A DNA stretch of 17,758 nucleotides from an uncultured Clostridia bacterium (lineage in GTDB: Bacteria > Bacillota > Clostridia > Christensenellales > Aristaeellaceae): NCBI GenBank assembly GCA_934630975.1, contig CAKTXH010000043.1:1-17758 (forward strand). Direction: 5' to 3'. The notes under the pieces are model-generated. The model was not told where the DNA came from, did not search any database, and was given only the letters and a program-made list of their open reading frames with translations. Of the stretch, positions 1 to 6,471 are shown piece after piece. The stretch's first letter is position 1; each line of letters begins with the position of its first letter. Position numbers and translations under genes: made by a program.

Positions 1-908
1 CCGCCCGTCACATCGATTCGATAGCCCGTTGACGTCGGGATGACGCGGATGGAAGCGCCGCCGCCGGAGAGGGTTTCCTCCACATTGAATGGGCCGGTTT
101 TGAGGGCGGCGTCTCCGCCGACGACGAGGCGCGGGTTTACGGTCATATCGCCCATGGACATGGGGTTGCCCGCTTTGTCAACGGGGGTAATATCGACGGA
201 AATGCTCTCGCCTTCATTCAGCATCGTCGAGGCCGTCGTGGAGACGGACGCGCGCAGCCCGCCGAATACGCCGCTCAGATTCGGCGTGGGGGTCGGCACG
301 GGTTCGGCTTCCGTGACGGTGACTTTGACCTTGGCGATTTTGTTGTATTTGTTGCTGTTGGCCGTCGCTTTGGTCGCTTTGGCGTAGACGGTGATGGTGG
401 TTTCGCCGACTTTTTTGCCTGTGACCGTGCCGCTGCTCAAGCCGACGGTGGCGATGTTCCTGTCGTCGGTGGCAAAGCGAATCGCGTCGGTGCTGTTGCT
501 CGGCGTGAGCGTCGCGACGAGATCCGCCGTTTCGCCGACGGCCAGCGTCAGCTCGGTGGGCGAAACCGCGACGCTCGTGGCGCGCAGCAGCACCTTGAAC
601 GTCTTGACGGCAATGGCCTTGCCGGTTTTGGTGCTCTTGGCCGTAATCTTCACCGTGCCGGGGCCGACGGGCTTCAGTTTGCCCGTGGTCTGGCCGATGG
701 AGGCGATTTTTTTGTTGCTGGTATACCACTTGACTTTTGTGCTGTCGGTCACCTTGAGCGAGTAGCTGTGCGAGGCGTAGACGGTGGACGGGGCGGCCGC
801 GCCGCTTTTGAGCACGATTTTAGTCGCGGCCAGCGCAGAAGCGGGCAGCTGCATGCAAAATGCGAGTGTCAGCACGAGCGCGATGAGACGCAGACGATGT
901 TTTTTCAA
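1..908 (-). CDS. Secreted Ig-like (BIG2-type) domain protein, partial (3' end outside window)
   Basis: The minus frame is open from a TTG codon at 908 to the window edge, giving 302 residues with no stop. GGGAGGG lies 6 nt upstream of the TTG and fixes the start. Residues 1-27 are a signal peptide: KKHRLR, a hydrophobic run, then ASALA before the likely cut. Two repeats follow, about 28-108 and 109-200. Each has the bacterial Ig-like pattern: 'KVKWYTSNKKIASI...GKLKPVGPGTVKITA' in the first, 'LTLAVGETADLVATLTPSNST' and 'GTVTGKKVGETTITVYA' in the second. A proline/threonine linker (EPVPTPTP, about 202-209) leads into a third, unrecognised region. Such proteins are exported and often surface-attached, but any anchor would lie beyond the edge. 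It is divergent from csoR. The fold call is firm; the role is unknown. Confidence 0.8.
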   Translation of the reverse strand, partial: MKKHRLRLIALVLTLAFCMQLPASALAATKIVLKSGAAAPSTVYASHSYSLKVTDSTKVKWYTSNKKIASIGQTTGKLKPVGPGTVKITAKSTKTGKAIAVKTFKVLLRATSVAVSPTELTLAVGETADLVATLTPSNSTDAIRFATDDRNIATVGLSSGTVTGKKVGETTITVYAKATKATANSNKYNKIAKVKVTVTEAEPVPTPTPNLSGVFGGLRASVSTTASTMLNEGESISVDITPVDKAGNPMSMGDMTVNPRLVVGGDAALKTGPFNVEETLSGGGASIRVIPTSTGYRIDVTG

Positions 909-956
909 GAGAATCCCTCCCATAAAACAATTCTATCGCTTTGATCTTTAACTTCC

Positions 957-985
957 ATTATATGGATGGAGGCGGAAATGCGCAA
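957..985 (-). promoter_or_regulatory. Promoter of the Ig-like secreted protein gene
   Basis: On the minus strand TTGCGC (980-985) and TATAAT (957-962) are separated by exactly 17 nt, about 50 nt upstream of the TTG start. The -10 is perfect and the -35 matches at four positions. It is divergent from the csoR promoter about 50 bp away. Confidence 0.6.
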
Positions 986-1031
986 GCGATTCTGCACGAA
1001 CGGCATTTTTTCTGCACGAAAAGCAAACCGC

Positions 1032-1060
1032 TTGACAAAGGTACGCGCTGTGCATACAAT
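1032..1060 (+). promoter_or_regulatory. csoR promoter
   Basis: TTGACA (1032-1037), 17 nt, then TACAAT (1055-1060): a near-consensus housekeeping promoter. It sits about 35 nt upstream of the csoR start and overlaps no other gene. Confidence 0.75.
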
Positions 1061-1062
1061 GA

Positions 1063-1080
1063 ACCCATACATCGTAGGGT
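1063..1080 (+). promoter_or_regulatory. Candidate CsoR operator
   Basis: An imperfect inverted repeat with ends ACCC and GGGT: ACCC-a-TAC, atc, then GTA-GGGT. It lies just downstream of the csoR -10, around the transcription start. CsoR-type operators are GC-tract inverted repeats with TAC/GTA near the ends, so position and sequence fit autoregulation. This is inference; binding cannot be seen from sequence. Confidence 0.45.
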
Positions 1081-1095
1081 TTCACGGAGGCAGAT

Positions 1096-1371
1096 ATGAG
1101 ACAGTGCATGGATTCGGAAAACCTGCATCGCAGGCTGAAAAAAATCATCGGGCAGGTGCAGGCGATTGATCGGATGATCGACGAGGATGTGCCGTGCGAG
1201 GATGTGCTTTCGCAGATCAACGCGGCGAAATCTGCGCTGCATGGCTGCGGCAAGGTCGTGCTGGAAGGGCACATCAAGCATTGCGTGCGCGACGGCATCG
1301 AGCACGGCGACGCGGATAAGACAATTGAGAGCTTCACCAAAGCGGTCGAGCGGTTCTCCAATATGACCTGA
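1096..1371 (+). CDS. csoR: CsoR-family copper-sensing transcriptional repressor
   Basis: A 91-residue, mostly helical protein of the CsoR/RcnR/FrmR (DUF156) family, normal in length. The family core 'HRRLKKIIGQVQAIDRMI' is at residues 11-28. The Cu(I)-binding triad is intact: Cys34, His59 and Cys63. These spacings (25 and 4) equal those of Mycobacterium tuberculosis CsoR Cys36/His61/Cys65, which favours a copper sensor over RcnR (Ni/Co), FrmR (formaldehyde) or CstR (persulfide) types. GGAGG lies 5 nt before the ATG. In this family apo-protein binds DNA and Cu(I) releases it. The usual target, a copper P-type ATPase, is present only as a relic starting right after the stop codon. The regulator therefore has no intact efflux gene beside it, and other targets would have to lie elsewhere in the genome. 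Confidence 0.9.
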   Translation: MRQCMDSENLHRRLKKIIGQVQAIDRMIDEDVPCEDVLSQINAAKSALHGCGKVVLEGHIKHCVRDGIEHGDADKTIESFTKAVERFSNMT

Positions 1372-1373
1372 CC

Positions 1374-1595
1374 GACGCGGGCAAGGCGAAGATCGTCGGG
1401 CTGGCGGATCGCTGGGCGACGTGGATCGTCGTGATTGCGCTGACTGCGGCGGCGCTGACGTGGGCGGTTTCCGACGAGATCATCCGCGCGGTGACGATTC
1501 TGGTCGTGTTCTGCCCGTGCGCGCTGGTGCACAATGAGGGTTCGGTGCTGGTGATTACAAACTCGGCGCTTCTGCTGGGTTATAAACGGAAATAA
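1374..1595 (+). pseudogene. Heavy-metal P-type ATPase relic (two deletions)
   Basis: In the frame of base 1374 an open stretch of 73 codons reads DAGKAKIVGLADRWATWIVVIAL, then 'RAVTILVVFCPCALV', then directly 'HNEGSVLVITNSALLL' and a basic tail before TAA. The first part is the segment before and including the CPC-containing sixth membrane helix of CPx-type metal ATPases. The last part resembles their extreme C-terminus. Missing are everything upstream (metal-binding domain, early helices, actuator domain) and the whole cytoplasmic block (DKTGT phosphorylation site, ATP-binding domain). No start codon or ribosome binding site is visible, and the frame is -1 relative to csoR. It is therefore a non-functional remnant of the pump that CsoR would have controlled. 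That the reading frame survives suggests recent or precise deletions. Confidence 0.8.
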
Positions 1596-1604
1596 AAATT
1601 TGGG

Positions 1605-1633
1605 TTGCAAAAACCTGCGCTTTGGGCTATAAT
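1605..1633 (+). promoter_or_regulatory. serS promoter
   Basis: TTGCAA (1605-1610), 17 nt, TATAAT (1628-1633). Transcription would start near 1640, giving a leader of about 285 nt that holds the T-box. Confidence 0.75.
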
Positions 1634-1639
1634 ATCCGC

Positions 1640-1880
1640 ATACATCGGCGCGCCTTCGGGCGCAGAAAGAGAACAGACTGTTTGATCCGTTTCAGAGAGC
1701 CGCCGGGAGGTGCAAGGCGGCGCGGAGGACGGTTGATCCGCTCTTTCCATGCTGCGGGTGACGAGCCTGCGGGCAGGCGGCCCTTATCCGTCAAGAGAGG
1801 CCATGAAAATGGCAATTTGGGTGGCAACGCGGAGCACTTCGTCCCATGCGGAAGAAGCGCTCCTTTTATTTTGGCGTGCA
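1640..1880 (+). promoter_or_regulatory. T-box riboswitch (tRNA-Ser responsive) with terminator
   Basis: The region between promoter and serS has T-box hallmarks in the right order. A basal Stem I helix is formed by GAAAGAG (near 1666) and CTCTTTC (near 1741). The CAGAGAG element (1693-1699) precedes a distal hairpin, CCGCC/GGCGG. The T-box core GGGTGGCAACGCGG (1819-1832) is followed by the conserved CGTCCC (1841-1846) that forms the antiterminator. The tRNA-contact bases are TGGC, complementary to GCCA; tRNA-Ser carries G at the discriminator position, so this matches a serine T-box. The competing terminator is at 1832-1874. A UCC serine codon at 1737-1739 is a candidate specifier, but I could not settle the specifier loop. 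Uncharged tRNA-Ser would permit serS transcription. Confidence 0.88.
1832..1874 (+). terminator. T-box regulated terminator
   Basis: GAGCACTTCGTC (1832-1843) pairs with GAAGAAGCGCTC (1851-1862) with two mismatches, around a 7-nt loop. CTTTTATTTT follows. Its 5' arm contains the TTCGTCC bases also needed by the antiterminator, the expected mutually exclusive arrangement. Confidence 0.75.
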
Positions 1881-1924
1881 AATCATCGGGAGATTTTCCC
1901 GTGCAGAAGAAAGGAAGGACTGTC

Positions 1925-3214
1925 GTGATTGATATCAATTTGATCCGCAAGACGCCGGACGTCGTGCGCGAAAACATCAAGAAGAAGTTTCAGGACAGCA
2001 AGCTCCCCCTCGTGGACGAGGTGATCGAGCTGGATCGCAAGAACCGCGAGGCCATGCAGCAGGCGGACAGCCTGCGCAACCAGCGCAAGGTGCTCTCCAA
2101 GGAGATCGGCGGCCTGATGAAGCAGGGCAAGAAGGACGAGGCCGAGGCGACCAAGGCGAAGGTCAACGAGATGGCCGACGAGCTGGCGCGTCTGGAGCAG
2201 CTGGAAGAGGAATACGCCGCCGAGATCAAGAAGCGCATGCAGGTTATCCCGCAGATCATCGACCCGAGCGTGCCGATTGGCAAGGATGACAGCGAGAACG
2301 TCGAGATCGAGCGCTTCGGTGAGCCGTTTGTGCCGGATTTCGAGGTGCCCTATCACGTGGACATCATGGAGAAGCTCAACGGCATTGACATTGACGCCGC
2401 GCGCCGCACTTCCGGCAACGGCTTCTACTACCTCAAGGGCGACATCGCGCGCCTGCACAGCGCCTGCCTCTCCTACGCGCGCGACTTCATGATCGACCGC
2501 GGCTTCACCTACTACATCCCGCCGTACATGATCCGCGGCGGCGTGGTCACGGGCGTGATGAGCTTCGCCGAGATGGAGAACATGATGTACAAGATCGAGG
2601 GCGAGGATCTCTACCTGATCGGCACCTCCGAGCACTCCATGATCGGCAAATTCATCGACACCATCCTCACCGAGGACGAGCTGCCGCAGACGCTGACCAG
2701 CTATTCTCCGTGCTTCCGCAAGGAAGTCGGCGCGCACGGCATCGAGGAGCGCGGCGTGTACCGCATCCACCAGTTCGAAAAGCAGGAGATGATCGTCGTT
2801 TGCAAGCCGGAGGATTCCATGATGTGGTATAACCGCCTCTGGCAGAACACCGTCGATTACTTCCGCTCGCTGGATATCCCGGTCCGCACGCTCGAGTGCT
2901 GCTCCGGCGATCTGGCCGACCTGAAGGTCAAGAGCTGCGATGTTGAGGCCTGGAGCCCGCGCCAGAAGAAGTATTTCGAAGTCGGCAGCTGCTCCACGCT
3001 GGGCGACGCGCAGGCGCGCCGTCTGGGCATCCGCGTCAAGGGCAAGGATGGCAGCAAGTACTTCGCGCACACGCTCAATAACACCTGCGTGGCGCCGCCC
3101 CGCATGCTGATCGCCTTCCTGGAGAATAACCTCAACGAGGATGGCTCCGTGCGCATTCCCGCGCCGCTGCGTCCGTACATGGGCGGCAAGGAAGTCATCA
3201 CGCCCGCGAAGTAA
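1925..3214 (+). CDS. serS: Seryl-tRNA synthetase
   Basis: Class II aminoacyl-tRNA synthetase that charges tRNA-Ser with serine; 429 residues, the usual bacterial length. The open frame extends upstream to 1622, but that part lies inside the T-box leader. The GTG at 1925 begins 'IDINLIRKTPDVVREN', the family N-terminus, with GGAAGG 6 nt upstream. Residues about 30-105 form the charged helical arm that grips the long tRNA-Ser variable arm. Motif 2 is 'FRKEVGAHGIEERGVYRIHQF'-like, with the FRxE signature. Motif 3 reads LNNTCVAPPRMLIAFLEN. The conserved Arg and the LEN are kept, but the usual bacterial 'LNGSGLAVGR' is not, placing it in a divergent SerRS clade. It is transcribed alone from its own promoter under T-box control. 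Confidence 0.96.
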   Translation: MIDINLIRKTPDVVRENIKKKFQDSKLPLVDEVIELDRKNREAMQQADSLRNQRKVLSKEIGGLMKQGKKDEAEATKAKVNEMADELARLEQLEEEYAAEIKKRMQVIPQIIDPSVPIGKDDSENVEIERFGEPFVPDFEVPYHVDIMEKLNGIDIDAARRTSGNGFYYLKGDIARLHSACLSYARDFMIDRGFTYYIPPYMIRGGVVTGVMSFAEMENMMYKIEGEDLYLIGTSEHSMIGKFIDTILTEDELPQTLTSYSPCFRKEVGAHGIEERGVYRIHQFEKQEMIVVCKPEDSMMWYNRLWQNTVDYFRSLDIPVRTLECCSGDLADLKVKSCDVEAWSPRQKKYFEVGSCSTLGDAQARRLGIRVKGKDGSKYFAHTLNNTCVAPPRMLIAFLENNLNEDGSVRIPAPLRPYMGGKEVITPAK

Positions 3215-3236
3215 GCGGAACATCACATGAAACAAA

Positions 3237-3306
3237 AGGCCGTCGCAGGCTCTCTCGGCTGCTTCATGACTGAAGCGCTGAAGAGGGTCGGCAGCGGCCT
3301 TTTTTG
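3237..3306. terminator. Bidirectional terminator between serS and the convergent secreted-protein gene
   Basis: A long hairpin: outer arms AGGCCG...CGGCCT, with an inner GCTTCA-TGAC-TGAAGC stem. On the plus strand it is followed by TTTTTTGT. On the minus strand it is followed by TTTTGTTT. It can therefore end both serS and the gene at 3325-3843. Confidence 0.75.
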
Positions 3307-3324
3307 TAAGATTTGATTTGTACG

Positions 3325-3843
3325 TCAATAGACGGCGATGTGTAAATCAAAGCACGAATTGGACTCGCCTTCGGAGTTTATATAACTGCCGCAGATATAG
3401 ATACCGGCCATCGTCCAATTATAGGTTCCGAAATAATGGAAGGCGTAAGGATCGTTTGAATCGGGGAATATCGTGACCTGCCATTCCGGGGTGCCCGTAT
3501 CATTGCTCACGTCGGGATTGAGGTTGAAGAAGGTGAGTTCCTCGGGCAAGTGCGTGTCGTTCGCTTCGTAATCAAAGGAATCTGAAAAATGCAGATCCAG
3601 AATCAGCGCGGAGCGGTTCAGGACAATCGCCGAACCCGCCTGCACCATCAGATTATCGTCTTCCCAATTATCAATTTCCATGCGATGCCAGCGCCGAAGG
3701 TCGATTTCAACATATTCGCTGTATGCGCTTGGATCATAGGAATAATCCAGCACACAGGGAAAGAAGGGAGAATCCTCTGCGGCGGCGGTTACGGTGTGCG
3801 CAAGCAGCAAAAGGAAAAGAAAGAGAAAGCTTTTGATGCGCAT
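3325..3843 (-). CDS. Secreted protein of unknown function
   Basis: A 172-residue protein I do not recognise. Residues 1-22 are a clear signal peptide: MRIK, a run of Phe/Leu, then HTVTAAAED with a likely cut after TAA/AA. The mature part is acidic and rich in aromatic residues, Asp, Ser and Asn, with many short beta-like stretches. It has three cysteines: C30 after FFP, and two near the end in 'YICGSY' and 'SNSCFD' that could form a disulfide. No membrane anchor, lipobox or repeat is visible. AGGA lies 7 nt upstream of the ATG. Codon use is noticeably more AT-rich than in its neighbours, which may mean a fast-evolving or recently acquired gene. It stands alone, converging on serS with a shared terminator. 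Confidence 0.7.
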   Translation of the reverse strand: MRIKSFLFLFLLLLAHTVTAAAEDSPFFPCVLDYSYDPSAYSEYVEIDLRRWHRMEIDNWEDDNLMVQAGSAIVLNRSALILDLHFSDSFDYEANDTHLPEELTFFNLNPDVSNDTGTPEWQVTIFPDSNDPYAFHYFGTYNWTMAGIYICGSYINSEGESNSCFDLHIAVY

Positions 3844-3889
3844 GGCGAAATCCTCTTGGCTGGTTTTGTAAGCAATCGACCCGATTTTT

Positions 3890-4936
3890 TCAGTGGTGGA
3901 TGACGTCCTCCGCCGCCTGAATCCGCTTGACGGCGTTTTGCCCCGCGTCGCTGGTCAGATAAGCGTAGGTCGTCTCCGGCACGAGCGGCCGAATGGCCTC
4001 GATCTGCCCGTCGTGGATGAGCTGGCGGACGTGCGACGCGCTGATGGCCTCGCCCTGCGCCTGCGCGCGGGGGATGACGACCAGCTCAACGCCCGCCTTG
4101 GGCAGAACCTCGGCCAGCGCTTCGTTGTACAGGCTGGTCGTGTGGGAAAACGGCTCCTCGCCGACATAGCGTCGCGTCAGGTTCAGCGCCTGAGCAATGC
4201 GGGTGAAGAGCGTCGCGTCCAGCTCGGCGTGGGTGCGGGTGACGATATCCGCGTCCTTCAAAAAGTAGGAAGGGAACGTCGCCGAGGAGATCATGTAGCT
4301 GCCGGAGGAGACGACCGAAACGTTGTCATACTTCGCGCAGGCGGTTTTGACCATCGCCAGCCTGTCTTTGTAAGGCACGAGCGAACGATCTTCGCTGAGC
4401 ACGAACAGCACGACGCGCTTGCTCTCCCTGGCCGCGCGCTCCACCAGCGCCGCATGGCCGAGGGTGAAGGGGTTCGCGTTCATCACCAGCGCCGCGCCGG
4501 GGCGCTCGCCCGCGTAAGGCGCAAGGCCTTTCAGGTAGCGCGCAAAGCCGTCGCGCCGGTTTTCCATGAACACAAGGCGGCCGTCCACGCGGGCGATTTC
4601 CGTAAAGCCCAGCGGCGCAAAGAATTTTGCGCTGTCGATTTTGGTGTACAGAAACAGGTGTGTGTTGCCGCGCTCGAGCTGCGCCTGTACCAGATGCGCG
4701 ACGATCACGGCCATCAGCCCTTCGCCGCGGTGCGCGCCGTCCACAGCGAGACAGCGCAGCGTGTTTTCAAACAGCGAACCTGTGGCGATCATCTGGCCGT
4801 CGTCGTCGTAAATTGCGGCGGAATAGGTGAGGTTGCGGTCGCGCTCGATACCTTCGCGCTCGAGCAGCGCGTCCATCTGCGCCCGGGCGCGCTTGTTCGT
4901 CGGGGAAATCGGAACGGCGAAATATTCATCCATCAT
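3890..4936 (-). CDS. citC: [Citrate (pro-3S)-lyase] ligase
   Basis: CitC acetylates the phosphoribosyl-dephospho-CoA group on citrate lyase acyl carrier protein, using acetate and ATP, and so switches the lyase on. The protein is 348 residues, normal for the family. Residues about 10-130 form the N-terminal GNAT-like part ('LAVDGAHRGEGLMAVIVAHL'). Residues 149-300 are the nucleotidyltransferase part, with 'MNANPFTLGHAALVE' at about 152-166 carrying the TxGH nucleotide-binding motif and 'ISASHVRQLI' near 298-307. The frame is open upstream to 5077, but AGGAG 8 nt before the ATG at 4936 and the family N-terminus place the start there. It is divergent from citXG, 140 bp away. No citD, citE or citF is in the window, so its target is encoded elsewhere or lost. 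Confidence 0.93.
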   Translation of the reverse strand: MMDEYFAVPISPTNKRARAQMDALLEREGIERDRNLTYSAAIYDDDGQMIATGSLFENTLRCLAVDGAHRGEGLMAVIVAHLVQAQLERGNTHLFLYTKIDSAKFFAPLGFTEIARVDGRLVFMENRRDGFARYLKGLAPYAGERPGAALVMNANPFTLGHAALVERAARESKRVVLFVLSEDRSLVPYKDRLAMVKTACAKYDNVSVVSSGSYMISSATFPSYFLKDADIVTRTHAELDATLFTRIAQALNLTRRYVGEEPFSHTTSLYNEALAEVLPKAGVELVVIPRAQAQGEAISASHVRQLIHDGQIEAIRPLVPETTYAYLTSDAGQNAVKRIQAAEDVIHH

Positions 4937-4969
4937 GGCGGTATCTCCTGCAATCAACTTGATAAGAGG

Positions 4970-4978
4970 ATTATACCA
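4970..4978 (-). promoter_or_regulatory. citC extended -10 promoter
   Basis: On the minus strand TGG-TATAAT forms an extended -10 about 35 nt before the citC start. No good -35 is seen, as is common for extended -10 promoters. Confidence 0.5.
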
Positions 4979-5014
4979 TGAAAAGCCGAAAAGGGATAGA
5001 GGAAAGCGAGCGGC

Positions 5015-5043
5015 TTGCACGGATGAAACAATTCTGATAAAAT
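5015..5043 (+). promoter_or_regulatory. citXG promoter
   Basis: TTGCAC (5015-5020), 17 nt, TAAAAT (5038-5043), about 34 nt before the citXG start. It is back to back with the citC promoter, so the two genes could share one regulator binding between them. No clear operator palindrome is visible. Confidence 0.55.
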
Positions 5044-5076
5044 ACGGGAGAATGAAGCTTTTTGGAGGGCAAAACA

Positions 5077-6471
5077 ATGGCCGAGCAGGTGACGGTACCC
5101 GATATGATGAACGCGCGGGAGGCGCGGGCGCAGGCGCAGCGGGCGCTGCTGGCGCGCTATCCCGGCGCGGCGGTGGTCTGTCTGTGCATGAACATCGCCG
5201 GGGCGATCAAGCGGACGGAGAACATCGAGCGCGCGTTTGCGTGGGGTGTGGCGAACGTGAAAGCGGTGCTTGCGCCTTACGAGACGCTGTTCGACGCGGC
5301 CATTCACGAAAAAACCGGGCCGGAGGCGATGATCTGCGTCCGCGCGGATGCGAAGGAGATCAAGCGGCGGCTTTGCGCGCTGGAGGATGGCGAAGCGATG
5401 GGGCGGCTGCTGGATATCGACGTGATCGGGCCGGACGGCGGCAAGCTGTCGCGGACGGATATCGGCCTGCCCGCGCGGCGGTGCCTGCTCTGCGACAAGC
5501 CCGCGCCGGTCTGCGCGAGGAGCCGCGCGCACAGCGCGGACGCGCTGTTTCAGCGGGCGAACGCCATCATCGACGCGCATTTTGAAGATGCGTTTGCGAA
5601 AAGAACAGCGGAGAACGCCCAGCGCGCGCTGCTCTTCGAGGTGGCGGTTACGCCCAAGCCGGGGCTGGTGGACAGGCACAACGCGGGCGCGCACAAGGAT
5701 ATGGATGTGTTTACGTTCATCGACAGCGCGTGCGCGCTCAGGCCGTACTTTGAAACCTGCGCGCGCGTCGGCCTTGCGCACCGGGGCGGAGACGCGCAGG
5801 CGTGTTTCGATGCGCTGCGTGTGCCGGGGCTTTTGGCGGAGGATGCGATGCGCCGCGCGACGGGCGGCGTGAACACGCACAAGGGCGCGATTTTTTCGCT
5901 GGGCATCGCCTGCGCGTCGCTGGGCATGGGTTACGGCGAGCCGCTTAACGTGCACGAAACGCTGATGCGCTGCGGCGCGATGACGGGCGCGCAGATGCAA
6001 AAGGAGCTGGAAGAAGCGAAGGCCGGGCAGGCGCGCACCTTCGGCGAAGCGATTTACCAAAAAGCGGGCGTGGGCGGCGTTCGCGCGGAAGCGGCGAGCG
6101 GGTTTGCCAGCGTGCGGGTAATCGCGCTGCCGCGGCTGAAAGCGGGGCTGAACGCGGGGCTTTCGCTCAACGATGCGGCGCTCTGCGCGCTGGTTGCGCT
6201 GATGGCGAGCACACAGGACACGAACGCCGTCCGCCGCGGCGGCGAGGTGGGCGCGGCGGCGATGCGCGGCGAAGCGCGGGCGCTGAACGCTGAAATCGAC
6301 GAAGCGCTGGCTGCGGGCGGGATGAGCCAAAAAATCGGCCGGCTCAAGGAAAAGCTGGCCGATTGGGATGCGCGCATGAGCGCGGCGGGGATCAGCCCCG
6401 GCGGCTGCGCGGATCTTTTGGCGATGGCGCTGCTGATGGCGTTTAGCGAAGGGGACGAGGGGGACGATTGA
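5077..6471 (+). CDS. citXG: CitX-CitG fusion: citrate lyase prosthetic-group synthase and transferase
   Basis: A 464-residue fusion of the two enzymes that make and attach the citrate lyase cofactor. Residues 1 to about 160 are CitX, the holo-ACP synthase that transfers phosphoribosyl-dephospho-CoA to apo-lyase; 'GRLLDIDVI' (109-117) and 'RRCLLCDKPAPVCARSRAH' (134-152) are its signatures. Residues about 165-464 are CitG, which condenses ATP with dephospho-CoA; 'EVAVTPKPGLVDR' (188-200), 'GAHKDMDVFTF' (204-214) and 'GGVNTHKGAIFSLG' (263-276) are its core. GGAGGG 7 nt upstream supports ATG 5077 over an in-frame TTG at 5062. The fused form is known in other bacteria. The gene is divergent from citC. 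Its stop codon lies inside the first hairpin of the palindrome cluster that follows. Confidence 0.93.
   Translation: MAEQVTVPDMMNAREARAQAQRALLARYPGAAVVCLCMNIAGAIKRTENIERAFAWGVANVKAVLAPYETLFDAAIHEKTGPEAMICVRADAKEIKRRLCALEDGEAMGRLLDIDVIGPDGGKLSRTDIGLPARRCLLCDKPAPVCARSRAHSADALFQRANAIIDAHFEDAFAKRTAENAQRALLFEVAVTPKPGLVDRHNAGAHKDMDVFTFIDSACALRPYFETCARVGLAHRGGDAQACFDALRVPGLLAEDAMRRATGGVNTHKGAIFSLGIACASLGMGYGEPLNVHETLMRCGAMTGAQMQKELEEAKAGQARTFGEAIYQKAGVGGVRAEAASGFASVRVIALPRLKAGLNAGLSLNDAALCALVALMASTQDTNAVRRGGEVGAAAMRGEARALNAEIDEALAAGGMSQKIGRLKEKLADWDARMSAAGISPGGCADLLAMALLMAFSEGDEGDD

Noticed and set aside
1363..1595. Programmed frameshift fusing csoR to the ATPase relic
   Set aside because: The relic is in the -1 frame, but there is no slippery heptamer or downstream stimulator near the csoR stop.
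1622..1924. In-frame N-terminal extension of serS
   Set aside because: It lies in the T-box leader, begins over the promoter -10, and bears no resemblance to SerRS.
1883..3328. 481-residue open frame antisense to serS
   Set aside because: Leu/Ala/Asp/His-rich translation typical of the mirror frame of a GC-rich gene; serS on the plus strand is certain.
4937..5077. Longer citC starting at 5077
   Set aside because: The extra N-terminus would cover the divergent promoter region and has no family match; the AGGAG before 4936 fixes the start.
4954..6330. 458-residue open frame antisense to citXG
   Set aside because: Arg/His/Gln-rich with no motifs; it is the shadow of citXG.
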